Source: CAIWHR01 sp963846855 (GTDB lineage: Bacteria; Pseudomonadota; Gammaproteobacteria; Burkholderiales; Casimicrobiaceae). From it: a stretch of 64,000 nucleotides of DNA. The notes below the pieces were generated by a model. That model was not told the origin of the DNA and searched no databases. It was given only the letters and a program-made list of their open reading frames with translations. Numbering within the stretch: the stretch's first letter is position 1; the number at the start of each line of letters is the position of its first letter. The stretch is from the NCBI GenBank assembly GCA_963846855.1, contig CAWJXK010000008.1:806001-870000 (forward strand), in the 5' to 3' direction. Position numbers and translations under genes: made by a program. This document shows positions 18,037 through 28,728 of this stretch, piece by piece.

Positions 18037-18297
18037 TCCGGTGACTCCAACGTGATAAATTCGCTACAAAAGCGAGTAAATCGAAAATTGTAACACGATT
18101 GGCCCGTTCTGCCGTGGCGGGCTGCGCGCCGCCAGTCGTGAAACGCCGCATTGCCGCGGTCCGGCGCAATGTCGCAAGGTGATGCGCATCGGTATGCGGC
18201 AGAGGCGCGCGGAGAGTCCGCGGCGCCCGTGGCGAAAGCGGCGGCGCGACGGCAGCAGGCCGCGGCGCCGCTCGGCGGCGGGAAAGCCGCCCGTCGA

Positions 18298-19692
18298 TCA
18301 TGCCCAGAACCTTCGGCAGCCACGAGCGACAGCGGCGGCCAGTAGGTGACGATGACGAGGAAGACCAGCATCGTCAGCAGCCACGGCCAGACGGCGACCG
18401 TGAGCTCGGTGATGCCCATCTTGGTGATGCCCGACGCCACATACAGGTTGAGGCCGACCGGCGGGTGGCACATGCCGACCTCCATGTTCACCACCATCAT
18501 GATGCCGAAGTGGACCGGGTCGATGCCGAGCTTCATCGCCACCGGGAACAGGATCGGCGCCATGATCAGCACGATCGACGACGGCTCCATGACGTTGCCG
18601 GCGAGCAGCAGCAGGACGTTGACGAACAGCAGGAACGCGACGACGCCGAGGCCCTTGTCGAGCATCCACGCGGCGAGCTCCTGCGGGATGCTGCTCCGAG
18701 GTCATGAGGTAGGAGAACAGCACCGCGTTGGTGATGATGTAGAGCAGCATCGCCGCTCATGTTCGCCGAGTCGAGCAGCACCTTCGGCACCTTCGCGAGC
18801 GTCATGTCCTTGTAGACGAACACCGCGACGAAGAATGCGTAGACGGCGCTCATCGCCGCCGCTTCGGTCGGCGTGAAGATGCCGGTGTAGATGCCGCCGA
18901 TGACGATGACGATCAGCAGCAGGCCCCAGATGCTCTCGCGGAAGGTCCGCCAGCGCTCGGCCCAGCGCGGCCTTCGGCTGCCGCGGGTAGTTGAACTTGC
19001 GCGCGCGCCACCAGGTCGTGAGCCGAGCATCGTGGCGAGCACGATGCCGGGAATGATGCCGGCGATGAACAGCGCGCCGACCGAGGTGTTGGTCGCGACC
19101 GCGTACATCACCATCACGATCGACGGCGGGATCAGGATGCCCAGCGCGCCCGAGGTGGTGATGACGCCGGCGCCGAAGCGCTTCGGGAAAGCCCTGCTTG
19201 ACCATCGCCGGCAGGATGATCGAGCCGATCGCGACCACCGTCGCCGGCGAGCTGCCGGAGACCGCGGCGAACAGCGCGCAGGCCAGCACGCCGGCCAGGC
19301 CGAGGCCGCCGTCCCAGTGGCCGACCATCGACGATGGCGAAGTTGATCATCCGTCGCGCCACGCCGCCGTGGGTCAGGAAGTTGCCGGCGAGGATGAAGA
19401 ACGGGATCGCCATGATCTCGAACTTCTCGATGCCGGTGAACAGCTTCAGCGCGACCGACTCGATCGGCACCGTGGTCATGCGTGAACAGGAACGTCAGCA
19501 CGGTCAGGCCGAGCGAGATCGAGATCGGCATGCCGGTCAGCATCAGGCCGAACAGCAGCGCGAAGATGATCCACGGCGTTGGCGATCGGCACGCCGGCGA
19601 GCTTCAGCACACCGGGATCCGATCAGCAGCGGCGGGAGCAGCGCCGGCCAGCGCGGCGCGTCGGCGGGGACGGTGAGGCGCGGCGTGCTCAT
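18298..19692 (-). pseudogene. dctM: TRAP transporter large permease (DctM-like), interrupted by many single-base indels
   Basis: Conceptually a TRAP large permease (about 430-460 residues, around 12 helices) that imports an organic acid by sodium symport. The pieces are well conserved but lie in alternating frames: TTVPIESVALKLFTG, FVYKDMTLAKVPKVLLDS, NAVLFSYLMTSEQ and PPVGLNLYVASGITKMGI. Frame changes occur near 19610, 19579, 19481, 19331, 19191, 19022, 18968, 18757, 18696 and 18331. Most are resolved by removing one base, usually G or C. No stop or missense decay is evident between them. ATG 19692 has GGAGG five bases upstream. The exact 3' end is uncertain. It is either an assembly artefact or a very recent pseudogene; I favour the first. 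Confidence 0.75.
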
Positions 19693-20303
19693 TGCGGCCT
19701 CCCTCGGTCACGTCGGCGCGGATGCAGGTTGTCGTGGCATGCGCGTACGGATTGATGTCGACGGCCGCCTCGATGCCCTCGACGTGCGCGACGTCATGGT
19801 GCGGCAGCTCGCCGGTGCGCGCGAACGACCACGCGACCTGCAGGAAGCGGAAGCACATCAGGTACGAGCCGAGCGGGATGCACAGGTAGACGATCCACTT
19901 CGGAATCTCGAGGTCCGGCGACGTCGAGTCGGTGTGCGCGATGTCCCAGACGAACGTCGCGCCCAGCGTGCCGACGATGCCGGTGAACGTCGCGCCGGCG
20001 AGCAGGCCGAACAGCACGTACGCCTTGCGCGTGTTCGCCCGGCAGGCGGTTGATCAGCACGTCGACGCCGACGTGGATGCCGGTGCGCACGCCGTAGGCG
20101 GCGCCGAACTTCGCCATCCAGACGAACATGTAGATGCAAGCTCCTGCGCCCAGGACAGGTTGATCTTGAGCAGCCAGTCCTGCAGCACCGGGATCGGCAT
20201 GCCGGCCGCGTAGCGGTGGACGACCGCGACGAAGATGAGCAGCGTCGCCGCGCCCATCAGGAACGCGATCAGCCACTCCTCCAGATGATCCAGGAATCTT
20301 CAT
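19689..20303 (-). pseudogene. dctQ: TRAP transporter small permease (DctQ-like), frameshifted
   Basis: The four-helix small permease of the TRAP system, about 200 residues. The corrected N-terminus reads MKILDHLEEWLIAFLMGAAT, followed by INLSWAQEL and the diagnostic MFVWMAKFGAAYGVRTG. Frame changes lie near 20292 (one extra C), 20138 (one base missing), 20042 (one extra G) and 19735. After correction the stop TGA overlaps the dctM start as ATGA, the normal coupling in this operon. That regular architecture argues that the gene is really intact. It follows dctP by 108 bases. Confidence 0.72.
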
Positions 20304-20411
20304 GCTGCTCCTCCCGCCACGCTGCCGGCATGCCGCGCTCATGGTCCGAACGCATCGCGGACTGCGTCGCAGATCCGGCGCGGTGCCGCGCGTGATCGCT
20401 GCGCGGCGTCG

Positions 20412-21421
20412 CTACGGCTTGAAGCCGGTTTCCTTGTAGACCTCGGCGATCGATGTCCTTGCCGACGCGCGACTCGTTCTCCTTGTGCACGACGACGAGC
20501 GCCTTCTTCATCGCCGCCTTCTGGTCGGCGCGTCAGCGTCAGGATCTCGGTCTTGCCGGACTTCTTCACCGCCTCCAGCGCGTCGTCGTTCTCCTTCTTG
20601 GCGATGTCGTTGGCGAACTTGGTCGCGTCCTTCATCGCGCCTTCGAGCGTCGTGCGGATGTCCGGCGGCAGGCCGTCCCAGAACTTCTTGTTGACGATGA
20701 CCGCGTAGCCGAGGTAGCCGTGGTTGGTCAGCGCGAGGTACTTCTGCACTTCCTGCATCTTCTGCGTGTAGAAGTTCGACGGCGGGTTCTCGGTGCCGTC
20801 GACGACGCCGGTCTGCAGCGCCTGGTAGACCTCGGAGAACGCCATCACCTGCGGGATCGCGCCCAGCGCCTGCATCTCGTCGCCCAGCACCTTCGACGAC
20901 TGGATGCGCATCTTCAGGCCCTTGAAGTCGGCGGGCAACGCGGATCGGCTTGTTGGCGCTCATCATCCTTGAAGCCGTTGTCCCAGTAGGCGAGGCCGAC
21001 GATGCCCTTCGGTCTCGAGCTTCTTGAACAGCGCCGCGCCGACCGGGCCGCCGGTGACCTTGTGCAGCTCGTCGTAGTTGTCGAAGATGTAGGGCAGGTC
21101 GAACACCTCGAACTCCCGCACGCCGAGCGGGCCGAACTTGGCCAGCGACGGCGCCAGCATCTGCACCGAGCCGAGCTGCAGCGCCTCCATCTCCTCGCCG
21201 TCCTTGAACAGCGAGCTGTTCGGGATAGACCTCGACCTTGACGCGGCCCTTGGTGCGCTCCTCGGCGAGCTTCTTGAAGTACTCGGCGCCCTTGCCCTTC
21301 GGCGTGTCGACCGCGACGACGTGGCTGAACTTGATGACGATCGGCTGCTGCGCGGAAGCAGCGCCGGCGACAACGCGAGCAATGCGCAGACCGCCGCGGC
21401 GAACGCAAGACGGAACTTCAT
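20412..21421 (-). pseudogene. dctP: TRAP transporter solute-binding protein (DctP-like), frameshifted
   Basis: The periplasmic substrate-binding subunit, about 335 residues with a signal peptide (MKFRLAFAAAVCALLALSPA). Conserved blocks are SSLFKDGEEMEALQLGS, FEVFDLPYIFDNYDELH, FSEVYQALQTGVVDGTENP (substrate-binding region) and NHGYLGYAVIVNKKFWDGL. Seven frame changes occur near 21366, 21223, 21010, 20966, 20940, 20531 and 20452; six of them are single extra bases. After correction the protein ends KETGFKP followed by TAG at 20412-20414. The group resembles C4-dicarboxylate and related acid binders, but the ligand is unknown. Confidence 0.75.
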
Positions 21422-21618
21422 GAATCCTCCTCGAGACTGGACGCAGGCACCTGCGACGCGCTCTTGTCGGAACCGCCGCGGGCGCTCGATTGTCGCTGCT
21501 CGTTGCGACTGCGGCAGATTAGGCCCGCAACCGCAACCATTGTCAACCTTGCGCCGTCGCGGAAACCTGCCCTGCGCATCGTCTCGACCGCGGCGCGGCG
21601 ACGTGTCGCGCATGAACG

Positions 21619-23087
21619 CTAGCGCCGCCGCGACAGCGGCCGCAATTGATCCGCGTCAACGATCGTGCCGCTCGCCCGTGCCGGCGCCGCAGCGTCATGG
21701 GCGGTGGCCGGCATGCCGGATGCCAGCGCAGTTCGTATCTGGCGGCGCCGGCTTCGCGCGAAACATGGCCGCGACGCCCAACCCGGTACGCCGGCGAGGA
21801 CGTCGCCGCACCAGACGAGCGGCAGGTCGTCGCGCTGCCAGCGGGGGATGCCGGCCTCCTGCAGCAATCGCTTCAGGGGGCGAGCGGCACGATCCTCGCC
21901 CAGGCGGATGCGCTCGCCGCCGACACGCGACCGGATGGTGACGGCGCCACTTCCCAGTGCGGCGGCCGCGAGCCCGGCACCCTGTGCCGGCGCGAATTCG
22001 AGCACCCCGTGCGGCAACTCGACCGCGTTCTCGCCGTGCCACGGGAAGGCGAAGCGCGCGACGGGCGGCGAATGGACGCCGATGCGACCGCGGTGAATGC
22101 CGAGCACGACGCCGTCGTGCGCGAGCGTGACGCGCGCGTCCGTAGCGGCATGAGCCAGCTGATCGAGCATCGCCGCGAGCCGCGCCGACGACGGCGCGCG
22201 CAATCCGTGCTCGCGGAGGAACCAGCGCAACAGGTTGCGCGCGCGGTGCGGAGCCGCACCCGCCAGCACGGCGAGCGATTCACGGGAAAGCGTCGTTCCG
22301 AGCAGAGGATCCTCGGCGATCGCGCCGTGCGCGTCGTGCGCCGCCAGCTCGTCGGCCAGCAGCGCGGCCTCGGCCTGATGGCGCGCCGCGCGCACGAGCG
22401 TGCCCGGGTAGCCGGGAAACGCCTGCGCGAGCCGCGGCGCGATCTCGTGGCGCAGGAAATTTCGCCGGACGTCGGTGTCGGCGTTCGATTCGTCGTCGAT
22501 CCATTCGAGCCGGCGGCGCCTGCGCGCTCGCAACGATCTCCGCGCGCGACAGCGCGAGAAACGGACGCGCCAGCACGGGGCGCCCGGGCTCCTGCCGGCA
22601 CGCGGGCATCGCGGCGAGGCCCTTCGGCCCGGCGCCGCGCAGCAGCTGCAGCAGCAGCGTTTCCGCCTGGTCGTCGGCGTGATGCGCGAGCGCGATCACA
22701 TCGGCATCGGTGTGTGCGAACGCGGCGAAGCGCGCGTTGCGCGCGGCGGCCTCGAGGCTCTCCCCGGGCTTTCTTGCGACCGTCACCCGATGCACGACGA
22801 GCGGAATGCCGCGCCGCGCGCACTGCGCGCGGCAGAATTCGGCCCACGCGTCGGCGTTCGGGGACAGCCCATGGTGGACGTGAACGGCTTCGAGCGCGAT
22901 CGTCGCGTCGTCCCGTGCGCACGTTGCGAGCGCGTCGAGGAGCGCCATGGAGTCGCAGCCGCCGGAAAGACCGATCGCGACGCGAAGCGCCGTGATGTCC
23001 GCGGCCGCCGTGAGTCACCACCGATTTCCAGATCGGCAGCGCCGCGGCGATGGCGCGAGCGACCGGGTCGGCGGCGCTTGACGGCAA
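21619..23087 (-). pseudogene. tilS: tRNA(Ile)-lysidine synthase TilS, two apparent frameshifts
   Basis: TilS modifies C34 of the AUA-decoding tRNA-Ile to lysidine, a step normally essential in bacteria. The PP-loop motif GLSGGCDSMALLDAL lies near 22960, and the ATP/tRNA-binding VHVHHGLSPNADAW and ALAHHADDQAETLLLQLLRG follow. After a one-base shift near 22527 the rest continues as LEWIDDESNADTDVRRNFLR and the C-terminal TilS domain. A second shift near 23022 separates the PP-loop from its N-terminal helix. The start is uncertain: TTG 23087 is plausible, and an ATG at 23201 would overlap accA. Since the gene should be indispensable, the breaks are probably sequence errors shared with the neighbouring TRAP region. 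Confidence 0.75.
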
Positions 23088-23169
23088 TCTCGAATCCTCG
23101 TCCGGTGCGCTGCAGGCGGCGCTCGGCGCGACGTTGGACGTGTGCGGGGCGGCGGGACCGCGGCGCGGA

Positions 23170-24138
<969 letters not shown>

Positions 24139-24280
24139 GGAGGCGCTGGCGGAATGCGTTGCCGGGCATCATAGCAAACGCGAGGCCGCGGCATCACGTC
24201 GCCGGACGCTGCCGCGCCGGTATTCCCGCCCTCGCTCGCGCGGGGTCGATGCGCCATTTCGGGCGCGATCGGTCGGCGCA

Positions 24281-25198
24281 TCAGGGGCCGGGGGCCGCCC
24301 GCGGCGCATCGGCCTCCTCGCGGCCCGTGCGCATCGAGCGCCACGCGGCATAGGACTCGTTGGCGATCACGGCGGCGAGCACGACCACGCCGCCGGCGAG
24401 CGCGGCGTCATCGGGGCGCTCTCCCATAAAAGCCCAGACCCACAGCGGGCCCATGATCGGCTCCAGCAGCGCGAGCAGCCCGAGCTCGGTCGCCGAAAGG
24501 TGCCGCGACGCCGCGGTGGCAAGCAGGCATCCGGCGCCGAGCTGCACGCAGCCCATCAGCGCGAGGATGGCGAGGTCGCGACCGGTGGCGGCAAAAGGCG
24601 GCGAGAGCGCCAGCGCCACCACGAGCGAGACGACACCGGCGACGAGCACCTGCGGCAGCATGTCGATCCGCGCGTGGTACTTGCGCAGCACGGTCAGCTG
24701 TCCCGCAAAGCAGCACGAGACGCCGAGCGCGAGCAGATTGCCGGTGAGACGGCCGGCATCGAGCGAGTCGGCGAACATCACGACGATCCCGGCGAAGGCG
24801 ACGCCGATGGCGGTCCACGTCCGTGCGGGAACCTGCTCGCCGAGGATCAGCCGGCCGGCCAGCGCCGCGAGGAACGGCGATACGCTCATCAGCACGAACG
24901 TGTTGGCGACCGTCGTGTGCGTCAGCGAGCCGATGAAGAAGAAGAACGTGCCGGCGAGGAAGAGCCCCGCAAGCAATCCCGGTCGCCCGACCGCGACCAC
25001 CGCCGCGGGCATTCTTCGGCCGTGCATGACCGTCAGCACGCCGATGACGAACGCGGCCATGAAAAGGCTGCGCCAGAACACGATCTCCCAGGCATTGGTG
25101 ATCGACAGCGCGCGCACGAGGATGCCACCCGAGGACCAGCAGGTGGCGGCCACGATCATGAAGACGACGGCGCGGCGGTGACGGGCGGCGGGGGACAC
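24281..25198 (-). CDS. DMT-family (EamA) transporter
   Basis: A 305-residue inner-membrane protein with about ten transmembrane helices arranged as two EamA halves. The first begins VVFMIVAATCWSSGGILVRA and the second LLALGVSCCFAGQLTVLRKY. The second half ends with the conserved LLALLEPIMGPLWVW. EamA transporters export metabolites such as amino acids or precursors; the substrate here is unknown. The start is GTG 25198. It is transcribed alone, 142 bases ahead of accA, and may or may not be co-transcribed with it. Confidence 0.88.
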   Translation of the reverse strand: MSPAARHRRAVVFMIVAATCWSSGGILVRALSITNAWEIVFWRSLFMAAFVIGVLTVMHGRRMPAAVVAVGRPGLLAGLFLAGTFFFFIGSLTHTTVANTFVLMSVSPFLAALAGRLILGEQVPARTWTAIGVAFAGIVVMFADSLDAGRLTGNLLALGVSCCFAGQLTVLRKYHARIDMLPQVLVAGVVSLVVALALSPPFAATGRDLAILALMGCVQLGAGCLLATAASRHLSATELGLLALLEPIMGPLWVWAFMGERPDDAALAGGVVVLAAVIANESYAAWRSMRTGREEADAPRAAPGP

Positions 25199-25338
25199 GG
25201 TGGACGCGGCGGGAGCGCAACGAGCGAAAACGCCGGCGCGTGCCGGCGTTCACAACGGACGATGGCATCCTACCAGAACACCGCGCGCGGTCGCGCCGAT
25301 GTTGCGAGGTGCCGCCTGCGCCGCGGGGCGCCGCGACG

Positions 25339-25851
25339 TCAGCTATCGGCGCGAAGCATCTCGAGGTGCGGGATGCCGTCCTCGAGGAAGGGCTCCGACA
25401 CAGTGCGAAAGCCAAGCTCCGCGTAGAACTGCTCGAGACGCTGCTGTGCGGCGATGCGCACGGGACGACCGGGCCACGCCGCGCCGGTCCGTGCGATGCC
25501 CTCGGCCATCACGATGCGACCGAGCCCGACGCCGCGCCACGGCGGAACGGTGAGCACGCGGCCAATCGACGGCTCGGCATATTTCGCGCCGGGATCGATG
25601 ACGCGCAAATAGGCGGCGAGCGACGGACTGGCGTCATCGACCCACCCCAGGAGATGCCACGCCGAGAGGTCGAGACCGTCGGCATCCTGGAATGCGCACT
25701 GCTGCTCCACCGCGAACACCTGCTGTCGGGCCGCCAGCGCCGCATAGAGCTCGAACGGAGAGAGCTCGGCGATCCGCGACCACTGCCAGCGGCAGGTCGC
25801 GACGACGGCGCGGGGCGCTTCGGCCGGCGATGACTCCATCGCGCGAAACAT
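25339..25851 (-). CDS. elaA: ElaA-like GNAT N-acetyltransferase
   Basis: A 170-residue acyltransferase of the GNAT fold. The ElaA-type N-terminus is visible as ARQQVFAVEQQCAFQDADG, followed by AWHLLG. The acetyl-CoA-binding loop is in VLTVPPWRGVGLGRIVMAEG. The C-terminus has FYAELGFRTVSEPFLEDGI and the ligand loop IPHLEM. The natural substrate of ElaA is not established. ATG 25851 or the in-frame ATG 25839 are both possible starts. It stands 140 bases before the DMT transporter. Confidence 0.88.
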   Translation of the reverse strand: MFRAMESSPAEAPRAVVATCRWQWSRIAELSPFELYAALAARQQVFAVEQQCAFQDADGLDLSAWHLLGWVDDASPSLAAYLRVIDPGAKYAEPSIGRVLTVPPWRGVGLGRIVMAEGIARTGAAWPGRPVRIAAQQRLEQFYAELGFRTVSEPFLEDGIPHLEMLRADS

Positions 25852-25916
25852 ACCGCACGCGATCCGCGGCGTCGATCATCGGCGCGTTCAACATGACCTG
25901 GCAACGTGCACGTGGT

Positions 25917-26369
25917 TCAGCCCGGCTGCGCATCCGCAATCGGGAGCGTGCATCCCATCGCCGCGGCGATCAGCGCGAAATCGTCGGGCGGAACCCTGAT
26001 GAACCCGAAGCGAAATGCCGCCCCCCAGTGCGCCTTGTTGCGAATGAACGTCAATGCGTCGATCAGCGGCCGGATCGGTGCCGGCGCGCCGTCGAAGTAC
26101 TCGACATCGATGCGAAACGGGCCCGGTCCTGCGCCGCCTTCGGCGCGATAGACGATCCCGCTGCGCACGCGGCCCATGGCGGTGAAGGCCTGCAGCGGCA
26201 GGCCTTCGGGCCACGCCGTGCGCGGCGAATAGACGGCGTAGAAGTCGCCCGCGCGCATACGCTCCAGCGGGCCGGCCTTGCCGTAACCGACTTCGGCAAA
26301 TCCGCCTGCGATGCCCTTGATGGCGCTTTCCTGCGCAACGGCCGCGATCCAGTGACGCGGTGCATCCAT
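25917..26369 (-). CDS. EVE domain-containing protein
   Basis: A 150-residue single-domain protein of the EVE/PUA-like fold (UPF0310 group), beginning HWIAAVAQESAIKGIAGGF and containing YAVYSPRTAWPEGLPLQAF. EVE domains are thought to recognise modified bases in DNA or RNA, and some accompany restriction systems. Here it stands without a nuclease or methylase, so housekeeping RNA or DNA reading is more likely. AAGGA precedes ATG 26369 at good spacing. The small membrane protein gene ends 33 bases upstream. Confidence 0.85.
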   Translation of the reverse strand: MDAPRHWIAAVAQESAIKGIAGGFAEVGYGKAGPLERMRAGDFYAVYSPRTAWPEGLPLQAFTAMGRVRSGIVYRAEGGAGPGPFRIDVEYFDGAPAPIRPLIDALTFIRNKAHWGAAFRFGFIRVPPDDFALIAAAMGCTLPIADAQPG

Positions 26370-26402
26370 GCCTGGTTCCTTTGGCTCGTATAAGGGCGCG
26401 AG

Positions 26403-26981
26403 CTATCCGAGGCGCGTCGCGAGCTCTGGCGGATCGAGCACTTCGATCCGCACGGGGCGGCAATGCCACGGCGCGATCGGAATGCGCATCGGCACGACGC
26501 CGCGCCGCAGGACCTCGGCCGTGAGTGCGCCGGCTGCCAACAGGGCGATGCCACCCGAGGAAAGCGATGCCGCGATCTCCGACGCTGAGGAATCCACGAT
26601 GGCAAGGCTCGAATGCGCAATCCACGCGAGCGCCTGCGCCGCGGCGAATGCAATCGCGCCGGCGACCGCGACCCGGATCCCGAAGCGCGGCAGGCCGAGG
26701 AAGCGCATCCGGCCGCGCTGCGCATGGCGCGCGAGCGCGAGCGCGGGGAACGCGAGCACGGTGGCGCTGCCGGCGAGAGCCAGCGCGTAACCGGCGGCCT
26801 GCACGACCGACAACCATGCCGGGTTGAACCCAAAGTGGGCGTGCGGAGCGAGCGCCGCCGCGAGCCGGGGTGCGACGTCGATCATCAGCGCCGCCTGCAG
26901 CAAGGCGAGGGCCACGAGGTACGCCGCGCGGTGGAGCCGATGCCGCGGTCGCATGAACGGACGTGCCAACGCGAATTTCAT
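26403..26981 (-). CDS. Uncharacterised membrane protein
   Basis: I do not recognise this 192-residue protein. It has about four hydrophobic segments, near residues 20-40 (AAYLVALALLQAALMI), 65-85, 103-125 and 142-162. It ends with a short basic/acidic tail, PVRIEVLDPPELATRLG. ATG 26981 is preceded by GGAG at seven bases; a longer frame back to 27101 has no clear start site. It lies between an EVE gene and a methyltransferase-like membrane protein on the same strand. Codon use matches the neighbours, so it looks like a real resident gene. Confidence 0.6.
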   Translation of the reverse strand: MKFALARPFMRPRHRLHRAAYLVALALLQAALMIDVAPRLAAALAPHAHFGFNPAWLSVVQAAGYALALAGSATVLAFPALALARHAQRGRMRFLGLPRFGIRVAVAGAIAFAAAQALAWIAHSSLAIVDSSASEIAASLSSGGIALLAAGALTAEVLRRGVVPMRIPIAPWHCRPVRIEVLDPPELATRLG

Positions 26982-27109
26982 TCGGCGCTCCGATTGAGTG
27001 GGGCGCCGACCGAAGTGCCGGCGAGCCATGTCGGCATTTTCGGAAGCCCTGCGCAGGCGCGCCATCGTCCGGATGGCCGATGCCGGTATTCCGTCGCGCA
27101 ATCAGCGCG

Positions 27110-27568
27110 TCAGAAGATGAACGGGATGATACGACGGGTCTTCTGCGCGTACGCCGCGTAGCCGGGGTGCGTCGCGTGGAGCGCGCGTTCCTCGATGCGG
27201 GATTTCACGTGCAGGACGATGGCGAGACCGAGCCACGCGATGCTCCGAGCGAGATCTTCCGCGCGCCATGCCGAGAAGTCCGCATATCCGGCCACGAATC
27301 CCGCCGTGGCGAGGAGCACCGCGAGGTACATGGGATGGCGGATGTAACGGTACGGACCGCCGGTCACGAGACGCCCGCCGGATTTCGGCTCGGGACGAAT
27401 GTTGAAGTTGCCGAGCCGGTTCGCGCTGAGCGCCCACGCGCCGAGGGCGAACGCGGCAACGACCGGCAGAGTCGCCGCGATGTGCCATCCGGCCGCGCCG
27501 ACCGGCAGCACGATCGCGCCGATCAGCGCGAATTGCAGCGTCACGAGCGCAATGGAACGCAAATTCAA
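27110..27568 (-). CDS. Isoprenylcysteine carboxyl methyltransferase-like membrane methyltransferase
   Basis: A 152-residue inner-membrane protein of the ICMT/PEMT superfamily, which binds S-adenosylmethionine at the membrane face. The diagnostic block is GGPYRYIRHPMYLAVLL near residue 70, followed near the C-terminus by the conserved EERALHATHPGYAAYAQKTR. Three or four transmembrane helices are visible. Bacterial members have few assigned substrates. Its ATG at 27568 is 80 bases from the divergently oriented tartrate dehydrogenase gene. Confidence 0.82.
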   Translation of the reverse strand: MNLRSIALVTLQFALIGAIVLPVGAAGWHIAATLPVVAAFALGAWALSANRLGNFNIRPEPKSGGRLVTGGPYRYIRHPMYLAVLLATAGFVAGYADFSAWRAEDLARSIAWLGLAIVLHVKSRIEERALHATHPGYAAYAQKTRRIIPFIF

Positions 27569-27648
27569 CCGGGATGCGCGGCGCCGCCGCTTGACCTAGG
27601 AACCCTGGCCGGCAGGCTCCTATAATCGAGGATTCCGAAGGAGGCTCG

Positions 27649-28713
27649 ATGAGCGCTCGCCGCATCGCAGTGATCCCCGGGGACGGCATCGGGAAGGAAG
27701 TCATGCCGGAAGGGATGCGCGCGCTCGAAGCGGCCGGACGCCGCTTCGGCATCGCGCTCGAATGGCACGAGTTCGCGTGGGACTGCGACCACTACGTGAA
27801 GCATGGCCGGATGATGCCGGAAGACTGGTTCGACGTGCTGCAGCCGCACGCCGCGATCTACTACGGCGCGGTCGGCTGGCCGGCGACCGTGCCCGACCAC
27901 GTCTCGCTCTGGGGTTCGCTGATCCAGTTCCGCCGCCGCTTCGACCAGTACGTGAACCTGCGCCCGTGCCGACTGATGCCCGGCATCCCGACGCCGCTCG
28001 CGAACCGCAAGCCCGGCGACATCGACTTCGTCGTCGTGCGCGAGAACACCGAGGGCGAGTACTCGTCGGTCGGCGGCCGCATGTACGAGGGCACCGAGCG
28101 CGAGGTGGTGTTCCAGGAGACGGTCTTCTCGCGCAAGGGTGTGGACCGGATCATGAAGTTCGCGTTCGAGCTCGCGGGCAAGCGCCCCAAGCGTCACCTG
28201 ACCTCGGCGACCAAGTCGAACGGCATCTCGATCACGATGCCCTACTGGGACGAGCGTTTCCGGGCGATGGCGACACGCTATCCGGGCATCCGCACCGACC
28301 AGTTCCACATCGACATCCTCACCTCGCATTTCGTGCGCTACCCGGACCGCTTCGACGTCGTCGTGGGCTCGAACCTCTTCGGCGACATCCTTTCCGACCT
28401 CGGTCCCGCGGTGTGCGGAACGATCGGCATCGCGCCCTCGGCCAACATCAACCCCGAGCGGGACTACCCGTCGCTGTTCGAGCCGGTGCACGGCTCGGCG
28501 CCCGACATCGCCGGCAAGGGCATCGCCAATCCGATCGGGCAGATCTGGTCCGGCGCGCTGATGCTGGAGCATCTCGGATACGCCGATGCGGGCGCGGCGG
28601 TGGTGCGCGCGATCGAGCGGGTGCTCGCCGATCCGGCGGCGCCGCGCACGCCCGACATGGGCGGCACGGCGACGACGTCGGAGTTGGGCAAGGCGATCGC
28701 CGCGGCGATCTAG
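27649..28713 (+). CDS. Tartrate dehydrogenase / D-malate dehydrogenase (decarboxylating)
   Basis: A 354-residue enzyme of the isocitrate/isopropylmalate dehydrogenase family, oxidising D-malate or tartrate with NAD+ and Mn2+. The N-terminal IAVIPGDGIGKEVMPEG, the substrate loop VNLRPCRLMPGI, VVVRENTEGEYSSVGGR and the metal-site FGDILSDLGPAVCGTIG are all present. The cofactor region is FEPVHGSAPDIAGKGIANP. GGAGG lies six bases before ATG 27649. It stands alone and is convergent with a glycosyltransferase gene 15 bases away. leuB is the nearest confusable paralogue, but the WGSLIQFRRRF stretch favours the tartrate/malate group. Confidence 0.92.
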   Translation: MSARRIAVIPGDGIGKEVMPEGMRALEAAGRRFGIALEWHEFAWDCDHYVKHGRMMPEDWFDVLQPHAAIYYGAVGWPATVPDHVSLWGSLIQFRRRFDQYVNLRPCRLMPGIPTPLANRKPGDIDFVVVRENTEGEYSSVGGRMYEGTEREVVFQETVFSRKGVDRIMKFAFELAGKRPKRHLTSATKSNGISITMPYWDERFRAMATRYPGIRTDQFHIDILTSHFVRYPDRFDVVVGSNLFGDILSDLGPAVCGTIGIAPSANINPERDYPSLFEPVHGSAPDIAGKGIANPIGQIWSGALMLEHLGYADAGAAVVRAIERVLADPAAPRTPDMGGTATTSELGKAIAAAI

Positions 28714-28728
28714 ACGCGCGCCGCGCGC

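Noticed and set aside
18052..18080. TTTACT-17-TATCAC as the ndk promoter
   Set aside because: Transcription from it would begin at about 18045, inside the ribosome-binding site, leaving almost no leader.
25339..26369. GNAT plus EVE genes as a toxin-antitoxin or defence pair
   Set aside because: The GNAT is ElaA-like, not TacT-like; the EVE protein stands without nuclease or methylase; 65 bases separate them.
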